Part shown: positions 44,139-56,545 of the stretch, in pieces
Numbering within the stretch: the first letter of the stretch is position 1
Layout: each line of letters starts with the position of its first letter
Assembly: GCA_018907035.1 (NCBI GenBank)
Contig: JACCIC010000122.1
Location: forward strand, 325,501 to 389,500
Length of the DNA: 64,000 nucleotides
Source of the DNA: Sycobia sp. Sy_11
Taxonomy: Eukaryota; Arthropoda; Insecta; Hymenoptera; Epichrysomallidae
Reading direction: 5' to 3'
Translations under genes and position numbers: made by a program
The notes under the pieces: generated by a model
The model's input: the letters and a program-made list of their open reading frames with translations, nothing else
Told to the model about the DNA's origin: nothing
The model's database searches: none

Positions 44139-44299
44139 GAATAAGTAACTCGTATACTCAAGAGGCGTTGCACAACGTTCGAGCAGTAGGCACCCATGCA
44201 AAGAAGAAGAATGAAGTCATGAAAGAAGAAGAAGAAGAAGAAGTCATGGCGCCACATCATGACAGTACGCCTATTCACTGTACGAGTTACTTATTCTGT
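44136..44299. mobile_element. 164-bp inverted-repeat element
   Basis: Perfect 19-bp terminal inverted repeats ACAGAATAAGTAACTCGTA (44136-44154) and TACGAGTTACTTATTCTGT (44281-44299) enclose 126 bp with a GAA repeat. It sits next to a (TA)n run. MITE-sized; superfamily not assigned. Confidence 0.65.
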
Positions 44300-44409
44300 A
44301 ATATTTTTTTTAATCCTTTGACTTGACTGACGGCATCTAGGAGCTTTCTTTTAAAAATGGAATCACAAATAAAAGATTTACATTGTGAATTTGAAAAATA
44401 GCTTCAACT

Positions 44410-44665
44410 TTATCTTGAATGCTAGAAAGTCATAAAAATAAATTGGACGACTTTCATATTTCGTGCAATGGTATTTTAGGTGCTGACTTCCTTCTGGAAA
44501 CTCAAGTAATAATTGATTTTGATAAACAAGCTCTTGCTGTAAATGAAAAATTTATAAATTTTAAAATGGAATTAAATGTTAAGTTATCGCAATACTAAAA
44601 TTCTGCTCTGACTCTATATAACCCAACCAGGAAATTTGCGATGAAGATATTTCTATAGAAGATGA
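44410..44665 (+). pseudogene. Ty3 protease/pol fragment
   Basis: Translation shows LDDFHISCNGILGADFLLET, then QVIIDFDKQALAV, the C-terminal flap and ILGADFL motif of a retropepsin. The catalytic Asp region is absent. Small remnant. Confidence 0.7.
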
Positions 44666-44739
44666 GCTTATTTATAAGATTGATGATTATTATTGTAACA
44701 TTGATGATTATTATAACATTATTGATTATCTTATTTATA

Positions 44740-45420
44740 AATTAATAAATATTTCTATTCGTCTTACAGTCCAATTAAATAAATTAAAATTAATAAATAA
44801 TAATGTCAATATATATTTATAGTAATAATAATACATATCAGCATAAAATTTATTGAAAATTATCATGACATTCAGACTGTCTTAATTACCAAAAAAGTAA
44901 TAAATATCATGTCTAAAGATGCCAATCATGGAATGTTATATTCTAAAAAGAATCTTTCATGAAAGAAATCATCGGGGAGGTCCAAAGTAATATTTTTAAT
45001 TCAAATAGTGAAGTAAAAAAGAATGTAGAACATCTTTATTTAATATCGTTAGTAATTTTAAAAGAGAGAATAAATTTGATAATAATTTGAATAATAATTC
45101 TTTACATTTTATTAATGCATTTATTTATTAATAAATTAATTGCTGAGAGATTGTTTGACATTTATAATACCGAAAATAGATATAATGTACGAGTTGATGT
45201 TAATAGGGGCAAAATTATTGTTTTACCGTATATTAGAGATTGGCGGAATAAATTAAAAGAAATTTTGGGAAAAATAACATTCAAATTTTCTTTAAAAATA
45301 GTAATATTTTAAGTACGTTATTTAATCATTGCAAGGATAAGAATGATTTATGTTAAAAATCTGGAGTTTATAAAAATAGATTTTCCAACTAATATTAGTG
45401 CTAATAATAAAAAAAAGTGT
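44740..45420 (+). pseudogene. Penelope-like fragment with inverted 3' piece
   Basis: 44740-44890 carries the PLE terminus in minus orientation (ATTCGTCTTACAGTCCAATT). From 44890 the plus strand reads an RT C-terminus (IIVLPYIRDWRNKLKEILGK, then NIF-type end). Head-to-head arrangement as at 22 kb. Broken frames. Confidence 0.7.
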
Positions 45421-45429
45421 ATTAATAAC

Positions 45430-47100
45430 TAAAACTTATAGTCTTTGAAATATTAATAGATAGAATGATAATAGTAATAAAAAATAAAATAATGAAATTA
45501 GCCTACGTACATTTTACGAGCTATGCTCGCTGTGTGTTCGAGCATCATACACGAACAGAAAAGAAAAAATGAAAGTGATTATGTATGTGTGTGTATCTAT
45601 ATGTATATATGTATGTATGTATGAGTGTATTGAGAAAGGAAAACTATCAGGTTGCAGTTGTCCGTCGGGAGCATTGCTTATACCTGATATGTAAGGACGA
45701 ATGTGCAAGAACCCTGCCGTAATGCGGGGGAAGCCCAAATTATAAATCAGGGCGTTGCACAATGCGTCGGTCAGGTACCTGTGTTCGGACTCCTTCGACG
45801 CCCGACGGTCAGCTCGACGGAAGCAGGGAGTCAGTCTGCATCTAGCAACCTGATGGTGAGTTGAGTTTTGCGCGTGGTGCTGATCAAATCTCGATTTTCA
45901 CTTGTCGGTCGATAGTGTGGCAGTCGTGTTACATCTGGTTAGTGTCAATCCCGTGCAGTTCTGAATGCGTGCCGCCGTCTGTTCGTATAGGCGTGAGTCG
46001 TGTAATAGTGTAGAAATACGTGTTTGTGTTTTCGCGTATTTTGTTTGTTCGTGCGTTTACGTAATTGTGTGTACGTGTACTTGTATGTACGTGTGTATAC
46101 GTACGTGTGTGTACACGTATTTGTGTAATCGTGTATATATACGTGTTTGTGTTTTCGCGTATTTGTGTATTCGTGCGATTACATACTTATGTATACGTAT
46201 ATTTGTGTGTACGTCTGTATACGTACGTGTGTGTACGCGTGTTGGTGTTCGTATATACGTATATTTGTGTGCTTGTATATAGGTGAAGCTGAGCATCCGT
46301 GTATATGTATTGTGTAGCCGTGTAGATAGATGTGCAGAAGAGTATGCTCATGTTAGGTTACACTGGTGTCAACCATTATCTGGCATTGGTTTACTAAAAC
46401 ATGCTAGTATTTTAAAAATTTCTGCTTTTCGCGGCGTATTTTTATGTAGTGCACTGCCAAATAATGGTCCTCATTATAATGAATCAGGTATGGCGTAATT
46501 AACGATCGCAGTGACCGAATTACTTTATTAATCCCTTTTATACCTGCACTTTCGCGCAATAGCAGAAATAGAATTAGATAACTATACTCACGACGCGTAA
46601 TTGATTTGATATTACGGTCTTATGATGAATTTACCTTTACGAAAATTCACCTACTGGATCAGAGCGTGAGTCCAGACAACGGTTAATCTTGCCCGGTTTG
46701 CTCATGGTCTCACCACCTCAAGGGATCAGACGCATTTTAAACTTCGGTCCTGAATAAAACCGTACCGCCTCAAAGCTCATATACTCGAGAAACGAAGTAT
46801 TAAATAAATATGGGTAAGGTTACTTACTTTTCAATGTTTATTTATTGAAAAGTTGAATCTGGTACAAAGAATACGCTACTTGTTAATACACGAAGTAAAC
46901 GGAATAGAACAACGTTCTCACAAAACTGCGAGGCAGGCGTCGTTGGTACAAAAAAAGGAACTATAGTAATCAATCAATTTTTTGTCTGTACAGAAAAAAG
47001 GCGAAGGATCGCGGCAGTGTATCGAATTTTCACAAATGTGCTGAATCGGTCTCTTTTGATTCAATTATACAAACAAGTTGGTTTCCCACAATAAGCGCTT
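45430..47100. other. No gene recognised; GTGTAC-rich minisatellite inside
   Basis: 46020-46290 is a long alternating GT/AC stretch with units like TACGTGTNTGTG and repeated TTTGTGTTTTCGCGTATTTG at about 46024 and 46146. Frames across it on both strands are artefacts of the repeat. The rest shows no motif. Confidence 0.5.
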
Positions 47101-47990
47101 GACCAAAACATTCTAGAGTGATCCCTAAAACTGGGATACTGACTGCGTTTTTCACCGCCGTTTATACAAAAATTCTTTCCTTCCACTTATGAAAAAGTCC
47201 TTAACATTTAATTTTAATCAATCAAATCATACTGTTTCGTGCATAGCCCTTTCTCGAAAATGTAATTGCATTAGCCCTACGCACGTACTCTGAGCTGAGG
47301 GAGAGGATTTTTGCTTTTACGACTTTCCCAAAGCGTGGAAGGGGATGAGTGCGGTATGGGCGTTTAGCTACTAAGGTTTTCAGACCATTGTTCCACTACG
47401 TTGTAAAAATCATATTGGTAAAATCAACGTGAGTATATTGCGAGGATACTTCCCCGCATATATACACCTAGTTATAGGAGCGTGCCGCTAGAGCGGCACT
47501 TCAGCGACTAGATAGACTCCGCCATTTCAGCGAGTCAGTTAGGTATTAGCTACAGTAGGGAACAGACGAGCAAGTAACAGTTCGTGTAGTGAGTGAAGTG
47601 TTGATCGCGCGGAAAGAAAAATCTCCCGCAGGAGCTCGGTACTACCGCGAACTGAAAATAACCGCTTTTGCGCAACATTTCGCGCATAAATAAAGTCGTT
47701 CGCACAAAACGTTAGGACCACATGCGTTCTAATTTCGTGGGAAGTCGCGTTCGCGTAAAGTAAAATTCTACTAACAGATAGGTTTAGCTAAGTTAAGATA
47801 TAGATTAGATCATAAGTTATCTAAGCGTATTCAACCTCATTTTAAGGAACCTACGAGTGTCCTAATAGGTTCATGTGTGATATAAAATCTGACGACACTA
47901 CGACAGACGGACATCTGAAAAGACGTAGATTGTTCAGAAAACAGAAAAATATATTGAATCCCATTAGGACCCCCGTAATGCCCACCGCGA
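47101..47990 (+). repeat. Possible LTR/leader of the 48-52 kb Ty3 element
   Basis: Contains an eight-base palindromic stem GTGCCGCTAGAGCGGCAC (47482-47499), AATAAA near 47689, and CG-rich text just upstream of gag. No second copy is found in the window, so LTR status is a guess. Confidence 0.35.
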
Positions 47991-47999
47991 ATTCGATAA

Positions 48000-49290
48000 T
48001 GAAAACACCCTCGCGGCAATCGATACCCTGCTAAAAAGCGACAAGAACCCCGATAGAATACGTATCAACTCGTTAGTAGATCTAGCGGTTATCATCGTGT
48101 CGGCCAACGCGACGTCGATTGCAAACGCGTCAAATACTGCGCTTCTATACTCGGGCACAAGCGCGTCGGAGAACCAGAACCTCTGGCTCCTCAACAATAT
48201 CCTCAGATATAATCGCTTTCTTGAGATGGAGCAACACCTCGTAGAGTTGCGGGAGGAAAATATTAACCTCCGCAGACAGATCGAGGATCTGAGATCAGTT
48301 ATCATTAACTTCTGCGAGAGAATCGATAACTCGATCGATAGGCGCGAAAACGCGGAAAATTTAGAACCGGTTATCACCCTAAACGGCCTTAACGAACCGC
48401 GATTGGGAAAGTCCGTCCAGTTTACCAATTTCGTAAAAACACAAGCCGCAGGTTGGTCTAAAATTTTCGAAATGATGCTTACGGCAAAAAGCATAATGTC
48501 GCACATCGAGGAATTCGATATATTGACAATCCATTTACCGATCGAAATAATCTGTACCACTCCCGGCCTCTTCCACGAGTCCTACGCGGATGTCATGTAC
48601 GTTACGTTGAAAAATGAACTACTCCAGCAATACGCTGTCTCCGAAAAATAGAAACTGGAGAATTTATAGAATTTATTCCGCAGCGTAGAAATGGGTAATA
48701 GGAAACTCAGCGTTTTATGGAACTCAGCGGATCTATGGCGGTCAGAATTACCCAAGTACATTTGTTGCGGGATTATAAACGACACCAATAATGAAGCTCC
48801 GCGTCATACGGACAAAGTTTTTGAGGTTATGATGGAGGACGGGTACCTTCACGATGAGCGCGCGTTGCGTCAGACACCATCGATCGCAAAAGCGCTGGAA
48901 CAGCTCCGGTTCGAGATACGTCGCACATACGCCAGTGAACATCAAACCTAAGAATAATAGAGCAATAGAAAAGCGTTCGCCGCGAAAATACTAGCTCTAA
49001 TCTGAAAAAGAACCCGATGAGTCAGCCGAAACTGCGCGACACACCAGCCAAAAATCCAAAGAAAACAGAGAAGCCGCGAGAACCGCAATTAGTTAACGGA
49101 ATGTGCAAACGGCAGTTCAGTTACGGCTACGCGGCGAAATATTCGACTTGGAATTTCATCGTCGCGAATGTTAGGTATCCGATTAGAGGTTTCCATTTTA
49201 TCGCGCATTTCCATTTACTACCCGATCTACGGCTTCGGAAGTTAACGCACATAGATACGGGAGAAGCAGTGAAATTCAACGCCGAATAGC
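48000..49290 (+). pseudogene. Decayed Ty3 gag and protease
   Basis: Gag-like frame 48097-48651 has a coiled-coil stretch (ENINLRRQIEDLRSVI); a second piece lies at 48691-48951 (HTDKVFEVMMEDGYLHDERA). Protease end at 49017-49289 shows STWNFIVANVRYPI and HFHLLPDLRLRKL, typical of one insect Ty3 group. Breaks separate the pieces. Confidence 0.7.
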
Positions 49291-50775
49291 CCCTACGTGC
49301 CGGTATTACAAAATAACTCCAGCGTTATATGCGCCGAACAGGTGCCAAACCTCATCGACAGAAGTTTGTACCATCACATCAAACCGGAGGGACGTCCAGT
49401 AAGTCAGCCAGCGCAGTGAATAAGCCCGGAAAAACTTGCGGTCAGTAAAGAGCAATTTAATGAAATTTTCAAGAAAGGGTTTTAGACTCTCGAAAAGCGC
49501 ATGGGCAAGTCCGGTTCAAGTGGTCGAGAAAAAGCACAATTCATGGAGAATCTGTGGGGCTATAGGCGGTTAAACACGGTGACAGTTCTCGATAAATACC
49601 CCGTACCCAACTTACAGGAATTCCCGAATTTTTTAACGGTAAACAGTTTTCTCCGAACTTGATTTGCAAAAGGCGTTTTACCAGATTCCTATCGCGAAAG
49701 AGGACCGAGACAAAACGGCCGTTATAATGCCGTTCGGTATCTTCGAATAGAACGGTATGGCCTTCGGGTTTAGAAACGCAGCTCAAACTTTCCAGCGATA
49801 AATAGATAGCACACTCGGCAACTTACGCTTCACGTTCGTTTATATCGATGATATACTTATCGCATCAAACGACCCAGAGAGTCATAAGTGCGACCTAGAT
49901 TTAGTACTAAAAAGGCTAGGTTAGTATAATCTCCATTTAAACACTGACCAGTTCGGATAGGAAAAACGCAACTAGAATTCCTAGGGCACTTAATAAACGA
50001 AGCAGCATTCAAGCCCACACTAGAAAAGGTAGCGGCGATTAAAGAATTCCCTCGCCCCAAAGATTCCCACGGAACTCCGACGATTCCTAGGAATGATCAA
50101 TTTCTATCCTGGTTCAATTCAACACGCGGCAGATATTCAAGAGACCCTAACTAAATTCTTGATGAGCGCGAAGAAAAAAGACTCCCGACCTATTAAATAG
50201 AAAAAGGAAAGCGTCGCAGCGTTCAACAGATGCAAAGAAGCGATCTGCAATGCAGCAGAACTCGCGTTTCCGAGCGAAATAGCGGCAATCTGTTTAGTTA
50301 CGGATGCATCTGATATCGCAATGGGCGTGGCTTTCGAGTAGAAGACGGACTGGAGGCCCGTCGCGTTCTTAAGCATGAAAATCAATGATGCACAGCGTAA
50401 AACTCGGCATTCGATAGAGAACTGACAGCGATCTACTACTATGTCCATAGATCTTTCTATTATTTCGAAGGGCGACATTTCAATTCGGTCACCGACAACA
50501 ATCCACCGGTGCACGTTATCGCACGAAGGTAGGACAAGGCACCAACAATCAGATGCAGGCAATTAATGTATCTGGCGCAATTTGAGCTGACCATCATGTA
50601 CACTCCAGGGGTAGAGAACCCGGTCGTAGATGCGCTCTCGAGAGTCGACACATTTCGTTCGCCAAAAATGTTCGACTGGGATTACGCGGAAAACGCGGCA
50701 GACGCACATTTCGAAAGCTTTAGAGCGAGCATAGATGCCTTTCGACTTCCTACGCACGAGAAGACGCATTCCTAG
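49291..50775 (+). pseudogene. Decayed Ty3 RT and RNase H
   Basis: RT blocks in changing frames: ICGDYRRLN-like at 49.55 kb, DKYPVPNLQ, PIAKEDR, MAFGFRNAAQTFQR, YIDDILIASNDPESH near 49.84 kb, LEFLGHLINEA, then RNase H TDASD and the closing VVDALSRVDTF (50566-50775). Many stops. No integrase follows. Confidence 0.82.
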
Positions 50776-51418
50776 CGCGCTTAGAACTGCTAGAATTCAG
50801 AACGTCATTCCTGGCGAAGTAGGAGTGCGAAACATTAACGTCACGAAGTCAATGTGGAATATTGTAGCTCGCGAAAATACGACCGCAACTATAATATACC
50901 GCGAACTAATTGTAAATATAGAGATGGCTCTCGACCTTTTCTTGTACAACATCTGCATTAGGATCAGTCCACCACGAGTTCGACAACTCTTGGACTCTTT
51001 CGGGTTTACGAAAATAGAAATAATCAAGTTAAATTGCAAGGCCTCCAACACGACAGCAATTTTGGGAGCCCCGAATCTCATCGAATCGGCTGAGATTCAG
51101 GTAAAGGTCTTGTTAAAATTGTTTCGATTAACTTACAACACCGGAGGAAATTCCACGATCCGGGTTATCCCTCTCGCATACCGCGACGAGGCCGAACCTC
51201 AAATGACTCCACCGATCGTAAGACTAGATCCTCGCTTTCTCCACGCGTTACACAGCTACAGCGTTGCAGAAATCTTTGCACCCGAGTTAAAGAGCGAGCG
51301 ATTCATGGACCTTTTCGACATCGCGAACAAAAACGGTCTTACACTAATGAGGACTGACGCTAGACAATTCCGCTTTAAAAGCATTGTCATAGGAAAACAA
51401 CGCGACCTACTAAATTGA
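50735..51418 (+). CDS. Unrecognised intact 227-codon ORF in the integrase position
   Basis: The frame overlaps the RNase H tail frame by 41 bp and runs open to 51418, although neighbouring pol sequence is full of stops. It begins MPFDFLRTRRRIPSALRT and is rich in Ile, Leu, Asn and Arg. It has segments such as RLDPRFLHALHSYSVAEIF and FMDLFDIANKNGLTLM. No signal peptide, integrase zinc finger or DDE motif is visible. A similar-composition frame (51425-51673) follows after two stops. It could be an accessory or env-like ORF of the Ty3 element, or foreign DNA inserted there. I do not recognise it; whether it is expressed is unknown. Confidence 0.45.
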   Translation: MPFDFLRTRRRIPSALRTARIQNVIPGEVGVRNINVTKSMWNIVARENTTATIIYRELIVNIEMALDLFLYNICIRISPPRVRQLLDSFGFTKIEIIKLNCKASNTTAILGAPNLIESAEIQVKVLLKLFRLTYNTGGNSTIRVIPLAYRDEAEPQMTPPIVRLDPRFLHALHSYSVAEIFAPELKSERFMDLFDIANKNGLTLMRTDARQFRFKSIVIGKQRDLLN

Positions 51419-51424
51419 GCGGTC

Positions 51425-52240
51425 GTGACTGGAATCTTGAGCATACAGATAGACCTTACGGGTGTTAACGTGGCACCCTCGGTCCTGGTGATTCTGTCGG
51501 AAGTGTTCAGCACACCAGAACTGTCACTAGATTATTCCGGATATCCCGGACCGGTTTCGGAAAAACAAAGAACTTTCGAGTTTACGGATTCGCGACAACA
51601 ACTATTTCAAGGGAAGATTATTCAGCATTTCATATGCGGAATCACTCACGACCCTAAAACTGTAATTGTTTGATTATCAGAGCGGTATAACTATTCGTTG
51701 TACAGAATCGGATCCTCAAACGGCTACAGATCAAATATTGCGCGAGCATCGACCGTGAGATACATATCAGTATTATCCTGAAAGCGATCTTCTCAGGGCT
51801 AAATGCTTCCACATACGCGGACTTTAGTTTCTCTGCAAACCCACACGACGACGTTCTCTATTATACACTCCCGTCTATCGCCGGATCAAAATGTATACGC
51901 GAAATCGTCCTTGCAAACAAGTATTGTGCAGATTAAGCGATTAAGGGCATAATAGAAATAGCGCCACGAATAATACTCCTGGATATACGTGGCACCAGCC
52001 CACCTCAGCAGCTCACCTTACGAGAGCTCAGGGACATCCAAGAACTCACCATCGAATACTATAGAGGAATCACGAACTACTCCTTAAGGTTTCAACCTCC
52101 GGTATAATCGAGATCAATGTAATCAACAGCCTCGATAAGAACAAGACCAGGGAAATCGATTACAGAGTGATCAACAACCCTCTCCAATACAACGACAAAT
52201 TCTGTTTGCTGTTGGAGCAATGCAAGCTCGACCTATCTCC
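51425..52240 (+). pseudogene. Continuation of the unknown reading frame, broken
   Basis: 51425-51673 encodes ILSIQIDLTGVNVAPSVLVI and PELSLDYSGYPGPVSEKQRT. Later pieces in other frames read LPSIAGSKCIREIVLANKYC, RIILLDIRGTSPPQQLTLRE and VINNPLQYNDKFCLLLEQC up to a (GT)n run. The text reads like one long protein broken by stops. Confidence 0.4.
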
Positions 52241-52250
52241 ATCCACTTGT

Positions 52251-52251
52251 G

Positions 52252-52347
<96 letters not shown>
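52251..52347. repeat. (GT)n microsatellite
   Basis: Almost pure GT over about 95 bp, closing off the decayed element on the right. Confidence 0.95.
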
Positions 52348-52349
<2 letters not shown>

Positions 52350-53248
52350 CAGTAACTATTTGATCTGGCCCACCTCTTACCTAACGAGATAGATTAAGAC
52401 AATCGTGAGTTGTCGGCAGGATCGACACGCCGCAGAAGTCCGGCACGGTGTCGCACAAGTTAGGATAAATCCCGACACGCAATCCCAACAATATTATGTC
52501 CTTTGTTTTATTAGTTAAAAAATATCATTTGCCATTATTAAATTATAACTGTAGCTTAAAAATTATAGAAGTTACCCTATTTATGTATAATATCATTTCT
52601 TTTACAATGATTCAATATAAAAATTAGTTAAAGTTTAGCGAAAGTTTATTTAAAGCGTAAGGTATTAATTCTATAAGTCAGTAAGAATGGAGATATATTA
52701 ATTTAGTAATTGATTAATATAGATTATTAATTAATTTTTATATGGATTATTCTGATAATTAATTTATTCATTAAAATGTTGCAGGCTTGTAATTCTACGG
52801 CCAAATACTAAGAACGCTAATAGTAATAAGGATGATATTAATAACAATTTCATAATAATAATAATAATAATTATTATTATTATTATTATTATTATATTAT
52901 AATAACAATAATAATAATAATTGTTCGTTTGTGCGATTGTACATAGCGGCAATACTGTGTATTTTTATAGGTTGCAGGCCTTCTACTCGAACCAACGAAG
53001 ATGCGTTATATTTTGAAGCATCGGTTCATAAGCTCGATTAGAGCTTATGCACAGATGCACAGAAAATCAGTACTTCTTCAAAGGTCATCCCGCTAGGTCG
53101 ATCCTTTCTCTCCGTAAAAGTATACACCGTGCGATACTTTGTTACTGTAGTTTGTTGCGTGCATTTTTGATTCAGGATCTAGGTAATTGGTACCTAGATG
53201 CAGTGTTGATACCGCTAGTATCATCACCAACCAGCGATGCAGGCCCAG
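52348..53248. other. AT-rich DNA, no gene
   Basis: Contains an ATA/ATT trinucleotide run at 52850-52925. A few short frames show no motif. Confidence 0.5.
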
Positions 53249-53657
53249 GGAATACCTGTCAGGCTATTTCTTACACTACTCGAGGCCGTTCGCACCTAAA
53301 GGTGTTGCCATCATTTTTCTGCCTTTGATCGGCAATCTGCGACATCGCGGCGTTTCCGAGACGTTGGACCTGTAGTGTTCGTGTGTGTGTATATGTGCTG
53401 TGGGCAGCACCTTCTCGATCCTTGTGATCTTTGTGTGCAAGCATTCGCTGTTACGGAATATCTGTAAGGCTATTTCCTGCGCTACTCGAGGACGTTCGCG
53501 CCTAAAGGTGTTACCATCATCTTTCTGCCTTTCATCGGCAATCCGCGACATCGCGGCATCTCCGAGACATAGGACCTGCGGTGTTCGAGTGTGTGTATAT
53601 GTGCTGTGGGCAACATCTTCTCGATCCTTATGGTCTTTGTGTGCAAGCGTCCGCTAG
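53249..53657. repeat. Two tandem copies of a 206-bp unit
   Basis: 53249-53454 and 53455-53657 align along their length: ACTCGAGGCCGTTCGC against ACTCGAGGACGTTCGC, and GACATCGCGGCGTTTCCGAG against GACATCGCGGCATCTCCGAG. Both hold GTGTGTGTATATGTGCTGTG. Local tandem duplication, moderately diverged. No convincing coding potential. Confidence 0.8.
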
Positions 53658-53699
53658 CAAGAATTTTGCGCTCTTTATTTTGATTGGCCATTATCTATT

Positions 53700-54392
53700 T
53701 TAGTTTAATGTAAGTACCACCCGGGAATATTTTACTTCTTTTCTACATTCTAAGTTGTAGTATCTGTCGTGATAAGATTATATAGAAACATTGTGATTTA
53801 GCATTACATAATTTCAGTTTCATTGTAAGTATTATTAAGAGTTAATACATTTACGGATTTTCCCCCGCCTATGACTGGGGTTTTTTATTCCTTCGATGTG
53901 TTAACTTATTTCTTAATTAAAGGTTTTTATTTCAATTATATTATGATTTTTTCATTTATTCTCTACGCACATTCCTTTATCATTTTACCTTACCAATTGT
54001 GTATTATATATCTTTATTTAAAAACAATAATAATAATAATAATAATAAGAAAATAATATACAACGGGTTCCTTATGTATGGTCTTGTCGCATCCAACGAT
54101 GATTCGGGAAGAAAAAAATTTCGGCCGGAGTGTACGGCGCGCCGACTCGTACTCTCCCACAGCCGGGGGAAGGGAAATTCGAGAATTGAGAAATATATTT
54201 GTAAAGATATATTGGGAGAGAGAGAGAGAGCGAGATAGAATCAGGAAAAGGCAAAAAACGGCAACGCTGTTCCGACGGTCGGAAAAGAGAAATTTAGAAT
54301 ATACTCCTATGGAGTATACTAGCGATATATATATATATATATATACACATATATTAACTTCTCGAAATTCATTAAAGCAATACCCGGGAAAA

Positions 54393-54450
<58 letters not shown>

Positions 54451-54480
54451 GATAAATACGCAAATTCGGGGAGATTTCGT
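53700..54480. other. AT-rich DNA with microsatellites, no gene
   Basis: An AAT run is at about 54027-54050, and (TA)n runs at 54325-54347 and 54397-54446. Open frames here are repeat artefacts. Confidence 0.6.
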
Positions 54481-54489
54481 GCACAAACT

Positions 54490-54905
54490 CATATGTTCTG
54501 GGACCTGACCGCATTTTCTGGTAAGTCCCAGAACTGCCCTGCACAAGACAGTATATTCTGGTACTTCCCAGAATATACTATAATATGCTTTTTGCACGTT
54601 TGGAAGTCCTAGAAAGTACGCATTTTTTAGTTTTGGTATTTTCTGGGATGCCCAGAACCGCATATAGAATTCTGGGATGCCCAAGTATCATCAGCCGTAT
54701 TTTCTGGTCAGTCCCAGAAATTATATAAATATATTATAGGATATTCTGGGAATTTCTGTACAAATTATTGCATTTTTTCGTACTTTCTGGTAATTGATTT
54801 CGGTTTTAAATAGATCTCTTAAATTACATTTTCTTTCCTTTTGGTACTTTCTGGGATGTCCAAAAGAACAAATTATATTATACTTTCCAGAAAGCAATTA
54901 TTTTG
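54490..54905. repeat. Array of TTCTGG/CCAGAA dyad motifs
   Basis: About nine occurrences of TTCTGG, several paired with CCAGAA as short inverted repeats: 54516-54533, 54551-54578 (11-bp arms GTATATTCTGG/CCAGAATATAC), 54641-54657 (TTCTGGGATGCCCAGAA), 54702-54719. Others are half-sites. Spacing is irregular, so it is not a simple tandem repeat. Confidence 0.65.
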
Positions 54906-55475
54906 AAATTCAATTAAATTTTTGTGCGAGGTCATAATTTGTCATAACGCAATGAATCTTAAATATTCGATCATCACATAATAATTCATATAATTTAATA
55001 ATTCCAAATTAAGAGACGTTAAAAAAATTAATTTGTAAATAATATCGTAATGCAAGTTAAGTGAGGTTTCTTTATAAACTAAAATCAATAAAAATCAATT
55101 TGAAACAATTGGAACGAGTGTTAAAAATGAAGATTATAATAAATTCATAATTTTTTTTATAAATACAGATATCAAAGGAGCATACATTTATTTATTTAAA
55201 GTAAATCTTAAATTGAATAGATAACTTTTTATCGGCATTATTTTTGTTTTAAAATTCTATTTTATGTTTGTTTAAAATTTGACTAGATTTTGAAATAATT
55301 ATAGCGTCAATACTAAACTATCTGTCTATAGTCTATCGATTCGTACATTTGCCATCGATGTTGATACAAACCAAATTTTTTACATCTTATAGCCCGGCAA
55401 AGTAAGATCGAGTCAATATGTGCAAATCCATAAATAACAAATTATCATGAAAAAGCCACGTCATATATATATATA

Positions 55476-55530
<55 letters not shown>

Positions 55531-55548
55531 CGCGAAGATATACTTATA
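54906..55548. other. AT-rich DNA, no gene
   Basis: (TA)n at about 55460-55525; otherwise nothing recognised. Confidence 0.6.
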
Positions 55549-56545
55549 CGAGGTGTGTTTAAAAAATAACGAAAATTTTCGTTTTATGAAAAAAATATTT
55601 ATTTATTCATCAATATCTATTTTGTCCCTTTCAAAGTAATCCCCCTCAGATATAATACACTTGTGCCAACGCTTTTTCCAATCCTCGAAACACTTTTGAA
55701 ACTCAACCTTTGTAATAGCTTTTAGCTCTTTCAGAGATTCGCTTTTAATGTCATCTATGTTTTTAAAACGACGGCCTTTTAATGTGCTCTTTATTTTTGG
55801 AAATAAAAAAAAGTCACATGTAGCCATATCTGGTGAATATGGAAGCTGAGGCATCGTTACAGTTTTGTTTTTGGCCAAAAATTCGCGAACAAACTATGAA
55901 GTGTGAGCAGGTGCATTGTAATGGTGCAAAAGCCATGAATTGTTTTGCCACAAATCCGGGTGTTTTTTTTCGAATTGCTTCACGCAAACGGCGTTGAACT
56001 TGTAGGTAGTACTCGTTAGTGATTGTTTGACCTTGTGGCAAAAATTTATGATGCACTATGCCATGAAAATCGAAGAACACAGTGAGCATAACCTTCACAT
56101 TCAACCGCACTTGTCGAGCCATTTTCGATCTTGTTGATCCAGAATGCCTTCACTGGGACGATCGAGCCTTAGTTTCGACATTATATCCATAAACCCGTGT
56201 TTTATCAACTGTTATAACACGTTTTAGTAGTTCTGCTTTGTTATTAACTTCATTTAGCGATTCCTGAGCAACTTCCATTCGCCGCTGTTTTTGTTAGAAA
56301 TTCAACTATTTTTTAACAAATTATGCTGCCACACGTTTCATATCCAAAACATCCGAAAAAATTCCATGGCATGAGCCAACTGATATGCCAACATCATCAG
56401 CGACTTCTCTGATCGTGATTCGGCGATCATTCATAATCATTTCTTTCATTTTTTTCACGTTTTCATCGGTTTTGGTGTGCTTGGGCGTCCGGGTCGTTCG
56501 TCATCTTCCATGTTTGGAAACTCTTATACCACTCGTAAATCCTTG
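55549..56545 (-). pseudogene. Decayed mariner, second lineage
   Basis: The minus strand encodes a D,D34D transposase. N-terminal helix-turn-helix lies in a broken frame near 56.35-56.5 kb (RRITIREVADDVGISVGSCH). The catalytic middle starts at 56122 (MARQVRLNVKVMLTVFFDF, HGIVHHKFLPQGQT). The frame 55603-55878 carries MPQLPYSPDMATCDFFLFPK with the third Asp, and the C-terminus KRWHKCIISEGDYFERDKID. The terminal repeat ACGAGGTGTGTTTAAAAAAT is at 55549-55568; the other end is not found. Several frameshifts and stops. Distinct from the mariners at 14 and 35 kb. Confidence 0.88.

Noticed and set aside
46020..46296. Cys/Val/Tyr-rich frames on both strands
   Set aside because: Products of the GTGTAC-rich minisatellite, open in several frames at once.
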